This document shows, piece after piece, positions 41,587 through 53,528 of a stretch of 64,000 nt of DNA. The notes under the pieces are model-generated. The model had not been told where the DNA came from. It did not search any database and saw only the letters and a program-made list of their open reading frames with translations. The translations under genes were made by a program, and so were the position numbers. The DNA comes from Piper betle (lineage: Eukaryota; Streptophyta; Magnoliopsida; Piperales; Piperaceae): positions 24,917 to 88,916 of the forward strand of contig JAURVB010002505.1 of NCBI GenBank assembly GCA_033002965.1, in the 5' to 3' direction. Each line of letters starts with the position of its first letter. The stretch's first letter is position 1.

Positions 41587-42460
41587 CACTGTTGCACGAA
41601 TCGGCGCAATGCCGATCCGATTTCGGGGTCGACCAGCCTCGGAATCGGCCGAGTTCGACCGATTCCTACCGATTTAACTCGGAATCGGAATCGGCCGATT
41701 TAAATCGGAATCGGTTTTTTAATGAAATTACTAAATTACCCTAGGTATGATTTTTATTAAATTATTTAAGCATGGGTAAAATGGTAATTTGGATTTTAAA
41801 ACCTAAAATCAAACCCGCTCCCCCGCGCCGCCGCCGCTCGTCCGCCCGCCGCCGCCCCGTTTCCGCCCTCCGCCGTGCTCCCCGACTCCGGGCTCGCCGT
41901 CGACCGGGCTACCGACCTCGCCGCCGACCTCGCAACGTCGCCGCCGAAGTGTGGCCGGACCGAATCGGGCTGTGACGCACGAATCGCCGTGACTCGCCGC
42001 CGAATCGCCGCCGCTCCGGGCCGCCTCGCCGCCGGCTGCGGGCCGCTGACTGTTCGTCCGACCAGGCTGCCGACATCCTCCGACATCGCCGCCTCGAGAC
42101 TCGCCGCCCACCGGCGGCGGCGGCGGCGGGGTAAAGAGTGGCATTCTCGTAATTAAAAGTTGACTCGAGTCTAACTCGAGTCAAAAATAATAATTAATTC
42201 TAAATAATTTAAAAATATCTTAAAAATATTTAAAAATATCAGAAACTATAATATACAGAATAATATCAAAATAACATCAATACCCAATTTTAATATATTT
42301 ATATTATAAATTGTCAAATTATTATATATAACCGATTAAATTAATTTAGACCGATTCAACTGAACCGATTCTTGGCCAATTCAGACCGATTCCGATTCCG
42401 ATTCCGACTCCGACTCCCTGAAAACTAATTCCGATTCCGATTCCGATTCATGCAACCATA
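41587..42460. mobile_element. Non-autonomous hAT-like element, 874 bp
   Basis: The element is bounded by an exact 8-base duplication GGTGAAAT at 41579-41586 and 42461-42468. Ends form imperfect inverted repeats: GTTGCACGAATCGG on the left and CCGATTCATGCAAC on the right. Sub-terminal sequence is full of CGATTCCGATT words in opposed orientation at the two ends. The core (41815-42135) is GC-rich. No transposase is encoded; the open frames in the core are low-complexity. An 8-base target duplication with such ends is characteristic of hAT elements. Confidence 0.85.
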
Positions 42461-42468
42461 GGTGAAAT

Positions 42469-44556
42469 AACTCAATGTACAGGAAGCTAAAGAGGTGAAT
42501 GTATGCATAGTGAACAGACATGTGGCCCACCATGTGGTCCATTGTTGTGACTTGACTCATAGCATCCACGTGGCCCAACTATACTTTGTTAAAAATTTTG
42601 ACAACTCCAATGATATTGTAACCGACACAAAACTAAATAAAACTTTAAATGAGGATTGAAGTATAGAAGACAAGCTGGTCAAACCCTTGAGAAAATCAAA
42701 ATTTTCAAATTGACACAAGGCTATTGGCCACATTAAGTAACGTATTTGGTAATTTCTTAACACTAAATGTATGAGTATAACTCCTTAATACAAAAAATAA
42801 CCCTATTAACTACTCTAAAGCATACCAACAGCACAATGCCAAACGAAACCGCACCAACAGGCAATCACACGACCCAAATCCTTCCAAATGAAGGCACAAG
42901 TAATACTAACTTTATCATATCTGTGAGCCAAAAGCCAAGCCAAACCAAATACAAATAAAATCATGAGCTGAAGAGCTCTCAGATTTTACAATCCTTTGAC
43001 TACTAGCATAATGTAATAAGTTAGATAACTCGAGATTGAATTGAGAATAAGAAATTAACTCATGCATGATATTAGCATTCATGTTTTTTTGTATTCTTTA
43101 AAGTTACTCTTTTAGTAATAGGGGAGGTGTTGTCTCTCCTATGACTCAGAATGCTCATGTTAGGAAACCTATAAGTTAATATTCTCTCTTATAGTATGAT
43201 TGATCAGTATGGAATTCTTTAAGGTTTTCCTTCTTAAAACACATTGAGGGTTACGATTCGTTTTTGTGATGTTAGTCTGAGTCGGTAGCCTAATGAATAA
43301 CTTTCAGAATTTTAACATCATGGTGAAGGATCCAGATGGAGAATAGAATTCTAATACTAAAGCATAAAGAGATTAAAAGAGTTCACTCTGATCTTAATTA
43401 ACACCGATCGTGAAATATGAAGTGAAATATATTTTAAATGTTAGCCAAGAAATGCAAGTATAACTCTAGCAAGACTACAAGTGATCTATTAATAAATTTG
43501 TAACCAAACTTATATGTTGGCGAACTAATCAAACCATGCATAAGATGTGAGATAAATAAGTTAATCTGAAATAGATCAAGCAACAGACCGTCAAAAAAAT
43601 AGTAAACAATATAGTAATAGTTAATGGTCAAGATATTAATAAATAGTACATATCGTAATGCCTCTGACCATATTATAATGCAATTGGTTGACACTCATGT
43701 CGATCTAAATGAATTAGTCTTTCCACGGAGGTTAATCTTTGTCTGCTATCCATGTAAGATAAGAAATGCAAACATAAAGATTTTTAAAAGATTTCCAACT
43801 GGTACATCCTCTCTTTTACACCGCCTGTCTTATAGTCGAGTAGGTCTTCTATGCTTCACTATAACCAAATAGAATGGATTTTACAACCAAAGTGTACAAC
43901 CATTTGTCCTTCACCAAGTAAGACCCAAATGCTTCATAAGCTTAGTTGTCCTTCACCACACTCAACCCCTAGTCGGCTTCACAAGCCATACGCTTATCAT
44001 TCACCCCTTGGTACCTGGCTCAACTTGACAAACTGAAACATGACACTTATAATTACAATACCACTCAACCCTAATTCACACCCGAAGTGTACAAACAACC
44101 CAATAATGCAAGCATACACTACAAGATCATGCCCAATTTTGTTTACACCGATTCCTCACAAGATCAATAATATCTTTTTCAAGAGTAATTGCCCTGAGTC
44201 ATTTAGCATAATTGCATCAAAATTGTATCTATCTTAAGTCTTACATTTGGTTATCTACGAGATATATGATTGTGGGGTACCATATCGACCATTATAGAAA
44301 ATGGTCGCATCTTGATCTATATCAAGATGACATTCATGACATGAAATACTCATGTGACATCTCTCATTTCTCTCTAGCAATAGAGGCAAATATTTAGTGA
44401 GAGAGTTATTTATCCCATTAGAAATACTATTCCTTGTATTAGTATATTGCAATAAAGTGAAAAATATCTTTCTCTCATACATAATAGAAAATATAACAAA
44501 GTCTAATGAAATACATAAAATCTAGAAATATAATACCATCACTCTAACATGAGAGC
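42469..44556. other. AT-rich spacer, probable degenerate retroelement sequence
   Basis: No intact gene. The stretch 43085-43260 shares several words with 48830-48990 (ACTCTTTTA, GGAGGTGTTG and CTTAAA followed by TTGAG), so the two may be diverged copies of one repeat. The part next to 44557 may be the remnant of the copia element described next. Confidence 0.35.
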
Positions 44557-45000
44557 TATACACATCTCGAACAACAAGTTTGGTAAGTGGTTCTACAACC
44601 ATCTGGCGTGTAGAAATGTATTTCCAGTTCACTTCATTCTATTGTATTATGTCTCTGATGAAGTTGAACTTGATATCAATGTGTTTGATTTTACTATGAT
44701 CTTTGGGATCCTTAGAATAAACTATGGTGGTCTGATTATCATAAAAGATAGTCGCATGACACAAAGATGAAGTTGTAACTCCCAAATGATGTAGAAAATG
44801 TCTCAACCAAATACCCTCTTGCACTGCATTGTCAGTAGTTACAAATTCTAACTCCATAGTTGATAAAACAATGCATGCCTACTTGCTTCCCATGAAACAA
44901 CACATCCATTCAGCAAGAAAACATACACAAAAGTAGATTTGAGGTGCTCCAAATCACTGGCCCAATCCGTGTTCTGAAAGTTGAACCGACCCAGACAAAC
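44557..45000 (-). mobile_element. Ty1/copia RNase H remnant
   Basis: On the minus strand the translation runs FQNTDWASDLEHLKSTFVYV..., then after a break MELEFVTTDNAVQEGIWLRH..., and on to ATIFYDNQTTIVYSKDPKDH and KHIDIKFNFIRDI. This is the RNase H domain of copia polyproteins. The acidic triad appears as D in TDWASD, E in MELEF and D in FYDNQT. An in-frame stop lies near ATG 44857, between the two parts. Integrase and reverse transcriptase are absent upstream (45000-45160), so the copy is deleted and inactive. Confidence 0.8.
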
Positions 45001-45162
45001 AATCAAGCTGACTGATTAGTGGCTATAAAACCTTGACTCGAGCACGCGTTTTACACTTGGACTTGTTGTTCGTCATATAGAACATCTCTGACAGTTTTGA
45101 GCTCTCTGATTAAATTCCCTATTTCCCTACAATCTTCGCATATAATATTCCAAGTAGAAAAT

Positions 45163-45805
45163 TGTTGGATTTTGGACATAAATATATATACTAATTTATA
45201 ATTGTATCTTATTTAAAGTTAACCTAAATTCAATTAATCTATTAAAGTTAAGTTTAATAGGTCATTAATATAAGTATGGATTCTTATATGAAGATGCTAT
45301 TTTTGTAATTTCTCTTTTATGATGGGTTAAATTGAAATTATAAAAAATAAGGATATAAATAGGTGGTTATGGTCCCCAAATTCATAAGTAATTTTTCATA
45401 TGTTGTTATTTATAGTTGTTATGAATCTATAATTGTATCATATGTTATTATTTAAGGTTGACCTAAATTCAATTGATATATTAAAGTTAAGTTTAACGGG
45501 TCATTAATATGAGAAGATATCATTTTTGTAATTTCTCTTTTATGATGAGTTAAATTAAAATTATAAAAAATAAGGATATAAATAGGGGGTTATGGTCCCC
45601 AAATTCACAAGTAATTTTTCATTCTGGTATCTCGTTGTCCAGAAACTCTAATTTTGAAGAAGTAAATAATCATTTTACTTTTACATATTCAGGTACGCTT
45701 TTACTATCAAAATTTATTTCTTGATTATTTAATCTGAAGAAGATTAAAGTTTTACGGTGATAATTTTATCATCTATATAATTTGGTTAAAGTTAAAATTT
45801 CAACA
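45163..45805. mobile_element. Solo-LTR-like unit with internal tandem duplication
   Basis: The unit opens TGTTGGATTTTGGACATAAA and closes TTTCAACA, the TG..CA ends with a 5-base inverted match expected of copia LTRs. Inside, a block of about 215 bases is repeated in tandem (about 45190-45402 and 45426-45620). It contains TCCCCAAATTCA and TTTCTCTTTTATGATG. The five-base flanks do not match each other, so no target duplication supports the insertion. The right border coincides with the edge of the inverted repeat that follows. Confidence 0.55.
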
Positions 45806-47095
45806 ATAACCAGGAACACTAGGGACAAAATTATTAACATGCACTTACTTAATCAGGTATCTTATGATTGATTAATAATAGAATATTAAGGTTTTGTTCA
45901 GATAACAAAGTAGTAGTGAATCGGTCTTATATATTATATTGAACTCATCCATACCATAACAACAAATCACTTGTTTGAGGTATTCGCATGAATCATATTT
46001 TGTTGGAAGCGGCGGGGATGGACGTGGGTATAGTTCAATTTGCCGAGTGTGATGGTCCAAAATGTCCACGCTACGAAGAAGAAGAAGAAGAGATGAAATA
46101 AGTTGGAGGCTTGCATGGGTGGAAGTGGGTCATCATGAATATAAAGAAGTGAAGAGGATGAAATATTAAATTTCTAAATAAATTATTAAAAAATTTATAT
46201 AAAATATTAAATTTTAATCAAGCTGGATGAAATACGCATAAGCCTACTATCTACAAGATACAAGACAGTCTTAACATAATTTTCTAGAATCAAATTTCTC
46301 GCAAATCTAATTTTTTTTATCTTTATGGAAAAGGGCAAGGAGGAATTAGAGATTTTTGCGTGACGATGGCATTTTGGGTTTGGAACAGAAACATTGTATT
46401 GAAATTAAATGGGTTATCATTTAAAGCTGAGGAGTCTTTGGATTATTGCAACATGGGTGGTGTTAGTTGTACAACCAGGTAATATTTATGGTCTCATCAA
46501 ATGTAGACTTGTTAAAAGAGAGACAAGCCGAGGCAAGAGAAAAGGCTGTCAATTTATAAACACTGCATAAATTGAAGTTATTAATTAACATTCTCATCAT
46601 ATTGTATTTTGAGAGGGACGAGAAGGCAAGAGAAAAGGCTTGCAGCTTATGAAAACTGCATAAATTGAAGTTATTAATTAGCATTGCGATAGTGTCACCT
46701 CCCCTCGCAACTCATTTACTCACCGGCCATACTCCTCTTCACTTGTTTATATTCATGACGACCCACTTCCACCCATGCAAGCCTCCAAGTTATTTCATCT
46801 CTTCTTCTTCGTAGTGTTGACGTTATGTTGGTGGAGAGATGGATGACCATCACGCTCAGCAAATTGAACTATACCCACATCCATTCCCGCCGCTTCCAAC
46901 AGAATGTGATTCATGTGAACACCTCCGACAAGTGATTCATTGTTGCGGTATGGATTAGTTCAATATCATATATAACACCGATTCACGACTTCTTTGTTAT
47001 ATGAACAAAACCTTAATATTCTATTATTAATCAATCATAAGATACCTGATTAATTAAGTACATGTTAACAATTTTGTCCCTTGTGTTTCTGGTTA
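45806..47095. repeat. Large inverted repeat (about 360-bp arms) carrying a gene fragment
   Basis: The left arm, about 45806-46165, is matched in reverse by about 46728-47095, with scattered mismatches. The spacer is about 560 bases. Both arms keep a similar short reading frame. On the right arm (+) it runs MDDHHAQQIELYPHPFPPLP, then TECDSCEHLRQVIHCCGMD and a stop. On the left arm (-) it runs DHHTRQIELYPRPSPPLPTK and YDSCEYLKQVICCYGMDEF, continuing open to NKTLIFYY. The Cys/His pattern is suggestive of a metal site, but I cannot place it in a family. A transcript across both arms would fold into a long duplex. Confidence 0.75.
46515..46690. repeat. Pair of direct repeats in the spacer of the inverted repeat
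   Basis: The blocks GGCAAGAGAAAAGGCT and CTGCATAAATTGAAGTTATT occur near 46528-46590 and again near 46628-46686, about 100 bases apart. Confidence 0.75.
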
Positions 47096-49158
47096 TGTCT
47101 TTCTGCAAATATCTTGCTGTCGTCTTGAGTTTTTATTATTACGTTTTGTTTTTCATTCATATATACCTGATTACGAATTAATATATAGATTAAATGCAAT
47201 TCATTAACAAATTTTACACTTTGATGGTTCCTGAAAAACCCACAACAATGATATATAAGATGATTGATTATTTGTACTAACATAGAAAATTATTAACATT
47301 TTTCTTTATTATTATCCTATAGAAATTGTGACCAAGAGATTGTAGATTCACAGGAGGCTGGACTTGTCATACCATGTAATTATTTGCACAACGTTTATTG
47401 CGACGGGAGGCGCTGTTGTTACAATGCATGATGCTTATGAGTACGTTCTCACTATATTTGTTCCGAGTATCTTGGCTACATATTAGCATAGTTTCATAGA
47501 AAATGTATATTGAATCTAGTACCTCTAGTTCCATCGTTCTACTTTTCATTTTAGGCTTCAACACGTTGAGATGGCAGAACCTCTGCTATTGGCCCGGCCG
47601 TGTCAGAGGGGCGGGCGGCTTGGGGGGCCACGGTGGGGGAGGGGGGGTGTCGCCGTGTCTTGGGGGAGGCTGGTGGGCCACAGCGGGGTGGTAGGGTTGG
47701 TCGGTCGCGATGGGGGCCGGGCGCAGGGCCGTGGGCGGGGTCGGGCAGGCGGCACTTGCTAGGGAAGTCGCGGTGGGGGGGGGGGGGGCAGCGGGTTCAG
47801 GCGTGCGGGCAGGTCGGACGAGTTGGGCTGTGCATTTCGCCGTGCACTGCTATGTGCTACAAAAGCTGCGGCGCATTTCAGCATTATTATTATTATTATT
47901 ATTATAATATATATATATATATATGAAGTGGTCGAGTTTTCTCTCACACTTGTTTATGATATTTAGTCATGTTAACCTTTACTTATAGCATTGTGATGAC
48001 ATTATGGAGTTTTATGATTTTTTGTGGGTATTAAGATACTCATCTGCCATTATTATTTTTATTAGTTGTTTTCGGACATGTTTGATTACTAAGGGTTTTT
48101 CTATATCTATGTATATACGTACACATATCAATAGTTGGAGTATGTTGAAGGATCGAAAGGCCAATGGCGAGGATGGTATTGTGTGCTATTATTGTGTTAT
48201 GTATTATGGATCGTGATTGTTTTAGTACAATTTATGTGTTTGAGATTCATGTATCATTGAGAATTATAAGTGTATGTGTTGTATTATGATTTGGGTTGGT
48301 GCCTTAAATCGTGCTATGATGCATGTGGATGTGTTACGTGTGATTCGTGTATTAGTTATATTATATTATTATTACTATTATCATCATGCAAGATATTAAT
48401 TTTGGGACACTCTAACAATTATCTACAAGGTGCGTAAGTTTCAAAGTTTCAGAAAATGATAGGGAGTATACCAGGTACGTTAAACGCATTTAGTTACAGT
48501 TGTGTGTGCAGAGAAACGTGGGTAGGAGGAGCTCATAGTTCATATTGTGTTAAAAGCTCATGAAAGACCAAATATTAGAGTATAATGTCATGACACTCGA
48601 TAATACCCATGTGTCTATGTATTTAATTTCCAATCGTGGGTACGTGAAATTGGTAACCATGACCTCTATATTATGCGAGTTAAATTCTCCATCATTAGAA
48701 AAGTAAGTATTCATAACTTCAAGGTTGTAACTAAGTATAAGAACTACATCATACATCTGTATATCTTCCAAATCAACCTCTTAACTATACTGGGGGTGTT
48801 ATCTGTATAACCCAGAGTGATCATTTACATTGTAAAGTCACTCTTTTAATTACTAGAGAGGTGTTGCATTTCCCGTAACTCGAAGTGCTGATGCTAGAAG
48901 CTCCCTTAAATTTAAAAGCTCTATATAGTAATATAATCAACTATGTAAGGCTATTTAAGGTTATCGTCTTAAACCTCCTTGAGTTAAGATTTACTTCAAT
49001 AAAATTTATACGTAATAGTCTAATAAATAATTTTTTAAATTATAATATCGTATTTTGGCCTAGCCGTTGACCCAAAAATGGGGCATTGCATAATGAGTTT
49101 TTATTTATCATAATTCTGTGACAAAATGTGACTTCCATTTCTATATTTTGTTATGTCA
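47096..49158. other. Spacer with a G-rich patch and simple repeats
   Basis: A G-rich stretch at 47590-47800 (with long G runs) is followed by (ATT)n and (AT)n at 47883-47925. Open frames in it are low-complexity. The part at 48830-48990 shares words with 43085-43260. No gene is recognised. Confidence 0.4.
47883..47925. repeat. (ATT)n / (AT)n microsatellite
   Basis: A TTA trinucleotide run passes directly into an AT dinucleotide run. Confidence 0.85.
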
Positions 49159-49159
49159 A

Positions 49160-49600
49160 AGGATTGTAGTCACAAAAAGGGAGAGGACTGCAAAGACGTA
49201 TCTGAAAGACTTGACAAGCGACATGCATCTTACCGAAATTGAAGCTGCAAAGAGGTTAGGCGTTTGCACCTTTGTTTTAAAGAAAATTCGCCGAAGGAGT
49301 GGTTTGCCAAGATGGCCAGACCCAAAGGTCATGTTTCCATCCCAATCTTAGTGTTGTGTCTGTTGTGGTTTAGGACCTGAGGTAAAAAACGAAACAGAAA
49401 AAGCGTTCAAACAGTTCATTTTCTGCGCCCTATGCAGATTAGGTTCATCGACAGGAGCATCGCTGCTCTTGAGCAGATCCTAAAGGAGGACAACAACCTC
49501 CGTCGGAAGGCTGACATGTTGCGCGAGATTCCGCCTCCGTAAAGACAAGGAACTTGAATGCCAAGGCAATGGTAAAAGATAACAGTGAGATCGAGGCGGA
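49160..49600 (+). pseudogene. RWP-RK-domain gene fragment
   Basis: The first exon part (to 49327) encodes RTAKTYLKDLTSDMHLTEIE and AAKRLGVCTFVLKKIRRRSG, then LPRWPDPK. This matches the RWP-RK DNA-binding motif of NLP/RKD plant transcription factors, although the canonical RWPxRK core reads RWPDPK here. GT at 49328 and AG before 49438 join in phase to IRFIDRSIAALEQILKEDNN, LRRKADMLREI, then PPP and a stop at 49540-49542. Just before the stop a frame shift would give RLRKDKELE, so the tail looks broken. No N-terminal exon or ATG context is seen upstream. I read it as a gene fragment, not a working gene. Confidence 0.55.
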
Positions 49601-51193
49601 GAATGGCAACAATTGATTGATATACTCAAAGCAAGGGTTTCAATAGGTGTCAGCGTTTTTGAGTAAGCTTTGTTGCTGATGCATGATTTGTTTTCTTTAT
49701 AGCATTTAACTTTTGAAGACGTTTGCGACATTTTTACAAGATAAAAATGTCAATCTTTGGTTGACATTTGATCATTGGTTTGATTTGCATGAGACAAAAA
49801 TATTTCTTGCATACTATATTCTATGCATGGATGTCCGAAGGTAACACCCATGCAAGATGACATTATTTTACAAGGTTGGTATATCCTATACCCTATACCA
49901 ACCAGCTTGCATTATAACATTATCACTTATATTAACTTGCATGTTGGATTGCATTATAACATTATCATTTATACTAACTTGCATGGTGGATGGTGTAAAT
50001 TATCCTATAACCTTAATCATGAAAATCAAATATGCTATTTTTGATTAATCAATGCGGAGACCGGAGACCATGCATGTACCTAAATGTTTGTACTCATGTA
50101 TTTACGTTAATGACTTCGACCCTGATTTTTATTTTTTACGTTGTTCTTCCTCTCCCCATGCGGTCTCCACAAAAGCCCAGTCATGATCAGAAGACGAAAC
50201 GAACCAGTGACGTCGTCTCTTGCCTCGTAGATTCGGACCAAATCTATCTTCCTCCAACAGCTGTTCTCTGTCTTTATTCCCTGTCCTCTCCCTACCATCG
50301 AAGAACAAAACACATGACGAAACTAAAGCTTCAATCTTTAGGGTTTCTTTTGGTAGTGGTGAGGAGCAACCCTTTTTGGCCATGGGCGGCGGGGGTACAG
50401 GATATAGTGGATTTTGTGGAAGATTGGCTTGGGGGTGGCTGTCGAAGAATTTGAAGCAGCATGTGATCCTCTGACAATGGCTGGGCCAGCTCCACAGCTG
50501 TCCCCCAAGACACGTCCTTTTGGTTCGCCTTCCTAGGTGCCTCTCATCTTCCTGTGTTGTACTACTAACTCTTGGTTACTAACTCTCGGTTACTAGCTGC
50601 TGCTTCCGCTGGTTGCCCATTGGTGCCAGTAGCACCAGGCCAACTACAACAAGAACAGCCTGCAATCATTATTCCCATCCTTTCCTCTGCCATTTTTCAC
50701 CAATGTCATGATTCATTTAATCATAATATGCTTTCCATTTGACTAATTAGCTTAAGTAATTGCTCAAGTTGTTGTGATTTGGCGGAATGGTCAATGGTCG
50801 TTGAAGTTGCAGTACTTGAACACCATTTCTTCTATCCAAGGAATGGTACCGCGATGTGGGAAGAAAGACGGATAGTAAAAGTGTTAGTTTGATTTCAGAA
50901 TAGTTAAACTTATTAGACATAGTCGCAAGAACATTTGCACGAATTTAAACAGTGGCGGGAGCACAAATTTGTCGTGAATAAAACTTCCAGAGTCAGACAA
51001 ATGTCGTATAGGGCAAAAAACAAAACCGATTTGCAAAATGTGATGTAGCCATAAGCCACCATCCTTTTTCTTTTAATCATCTGCATTGAGATATAGTAAG
51101 GATGAATGTTTGCGCAAGGTGACAAAGGAATCAGTAGGGGAAGCTTATTAAAAAGGCTGTGGTTGAGGTGTAGTAAACTAAGTACTAAGGTAA
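49601..51193. other. Spacer downstream of the GRF gene
   Basis: A C-rich patch at 50120-50560 has short open frames on both strands that I cannot assign. The part close to 51193 should hold the 3' UTR of the minus-strand GRF gene. Direct repeats of about 40 bases (TTGCATTATAACATTATCA) occur near 49909 and 49950. Confidence 0.4.
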
Positions 51194-53310
51194 CTAACCG
51201 TTGGGGGATCGGGAGCTTGTGCCAGAGAAATCGGAGCATGCCATGGGTATGGAGATGGAGAGCTGGGTGGTTGAAAAGGACCTTCGGTTTGATCTATCAT
51301 CAGCCAAGTCAGACCAGGAATCTCTTGCTTTCGGCCATTCATCAAAGAATGGACGAAGCGGCTGGCCTTCCTGTTTCACAGTTTCAGATGAGCCAATCTC
51401 GTCGACAAAGCAGTGCTGCTGCTGTTTGGGTATGGCAGAGGCTAGACTGGCCGGCTCTATGTCTTGCAGCCCTTGCACTTGTGGGAAATTGCTTTGCCAA
51501 ACGCCACTGCTTCTCTGCTTGGCTGGTGGCAGCAGCCGCCATGAGCTCTCTGCAGTAGAATCCATCCCCAGTCCCCTCACACTTCCTGAGGCCTCTGAGA
51601 AAAAACTGTGCTCATCAACATCACCCTTGATGCCTTGGTGGTATCTGCAGTGGGAGTAAAGTAGTCACTTCGTTATTTTTTCAGAAAGTTTACTCAGCTC
51701 AGTAAAAGGTTTTCATAATAAACCAGCACTGAACAGTTGGGAGGACATGTAGAGAATCAGTCACAGAGCAGGATGATATAAAAATTGCAAGTCAAAACAT
51801 CAAAGCAGCTTTAATGAAGGAGAGTGTTTCACCTTAATTTGATGCAAAAGAAAAATAACCCAAGTTAAAAACGAGCAAGTGTATGGAAGATATTAACAAC
51901 CTTATAACTAAAGTTCATGTGCCAATATAATGCAAGAATTAGATATATCACTGTCAAGTAAGAATAAAACTAATAAAGTTTGGAAAAGGTTAACATATTT
52001 TTTAAGCATCCATAAAGAGATGAAATACAGTCTGTGCTCTTCTTGTTACTGTACTAGGGAAAAACACGAGGGAGGAGAACTTAATACACATTCTAAAGCC
52101 CCCATCCTACTCCTTAATAAATATATGAGGTTTAGATGAAAAGAATGAATGGACAATGGTAGCAGTCAAGAGCATAACTCTGAAACTAAGCGCAACTAGA
52201 TGAAGATAAACTATCAGACAAATGAAATATAGAAATGAAGAAGCCACATGGTATATGTCGGTCCTGGAGATCAAGATATTGCCAATACGTTGTCAGAACA
52301 ACAATTTCCTCGTGCAAAATTCATCTGAGAAATCTATTTGATTTCAGAATGATGATGGTAAGAACAAACTAAAAAAACCCATCTTCACAAACATCCCAAA
52401 GTTCTCAAGCACCATTGCAACCTTCCGTTAACAAACCGCCGTACATTTGTATGAAATATGAACAAGCAATACACAGTAACAGAAACGGTGACGAAGTAGG
52501 CATCACCATTCGAATCCAAACATTAGCTAAGATTCGTACCTGTAATCTTTACTTCTCATCCCATAATCGATAGGATCCACCAGCAGCTGAGAAGCCTGGC
52601 TACCCAAATGACTGGAAACAGAGGCATGAAGAGGAAGGCCGTCGAAATTGCAGGGACCGGCCGTCCCACTCCCAGACCCGCCCCTGGCGACGGCGAGAGC
52701 AGCCACGGCGGAGGAGGTGGGCTGGGAAGCGGCCGTCGGTGATTCCACAGGCTTTCTTGAACGGTTGCGGCCACGGTGCATGTGGCGCTCGCAGTACTTG
52801 GAGTCCGGGTGCGCGTCCTTGGAGCACCTCCACTTCTTGCCGTCGGTCCTCCTACACCTCCCAGGCTCCGGGTCTGCCTTCTTCCCATAGAACGGACAGT
52901 AACCCACTGCAAAATGATTAACAAACTATATCATCATCTAGTCTACGATCAGTAACAATAACAAGTCTCTTTTTTTGCATTGAGCTAAACACACTCACCC
53001 AACAAGACTATTAATGGTCGATAATTCAATCATTAAGCACGAACAGGTTTGCTTTACGTATGAGTGCAGCGGTGAAAAACAGGAAGATATATAGCTTATG
53101 TAGAGGGATTGGGGATAGAGGGAGCTTACTGGTGGGATAGTGAAAGAACCTCGAGGAATCCAATCTAGCATGGATAGAGAGCAGGAGTTCCCGGGGGACA
53201 GGCATACCAGCGATCATGTACTTAAAGATCAGAGCTTGGTGCTCCAACTCCTGCCATTGCGTCGTTGTGAATGGCGAGCGCACACCAGACGTCCCAGCAT
53301 GCGGATTCAT
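51194..53310 (-). CDS. GRF: Growth-regulating factor (QLQ and WRC domains)
   Basis: Plant transcription factor that works with GIF coactivators to promote cell proliferation in leaves, roots and seeds. Three exons on minus: 53130-53310, 52540-52906 and 51194-51644; phases agree and the frame is clean, giving 332 residues. The QLQ domain (residues 13-47) reads [20 protein letters not shown] and continues [15 protein letters not shown]. The WRC domain (about 72-115) shows [35 protein letters not shown] and the zinc-binding C3H set. The C-terminal region has [19 protein letters not shown] and [12 protein letters not shown], common in this family. The start is the ATG just before the QLQ domain. 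A miR396 site overlaps the end of the WRC domain. Which GRF number this is cannot be decided here. Confidence 0.95.
52743..52764 (-). promoter_or_regulatory. miR396 target site in GRF mRNA
   Basis: The minus-strand sequence reads CCGTTCAAGAAAGCCTGTGG followed by AA. It pairs with miR396 with the single-base bulge typical of GRF targets. It lies over codons for RSRKPVE at the end of the WRC domain, its usual place. The site is intact, so the gene should be under miR396 control. Confidence 0.93.
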
Positions 53311-53518
53311 GCCCAACAACCTTCCCCCGAAGCTCTCCTCCTTTTGCAGCTCAACAAGGTAAAAGTCTCACAGACATGTTAGACATGTTATGCTAGCTTT
53401 GCAGCCGAGCAATTCCCATGTTCCAGATTCCCTCGCCGTCAGCTAGCTTCTAAGGGTGGTGGGGGGGCCGGTAGGGGAGCTTGAGGGAGAACGAGACACG
53501 GGGAAAGGGGTGGGTCAG

Positions 53519-53528
53519 AATATATATA
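53519..53528 (-). promoter_or_regulatory. TATA box of the GRF gene
   Basis: The word CCTATATATATT on the minus strand stands about 210 bases before the start codon. The predicted leader of about 180 bases is C/T-rich, as in many plant genes. Confidence 0.55.

Noticed and set aside
41772..42184. Open frames of 65-111 codons on both strands
   Set aside because: They lie in the GC-rich core of the hAT-like element and have low-complexity composition.
45163..45805. CRISPR-like or satellite array
   Set aside because: Only two long copies within an LTR-like unit, without short regular repeats and spacers.
47503..47926. Gly/Arg-rich open frames
   Set aside because: They come from a G-rich patch and a microsatellite, with no homology.
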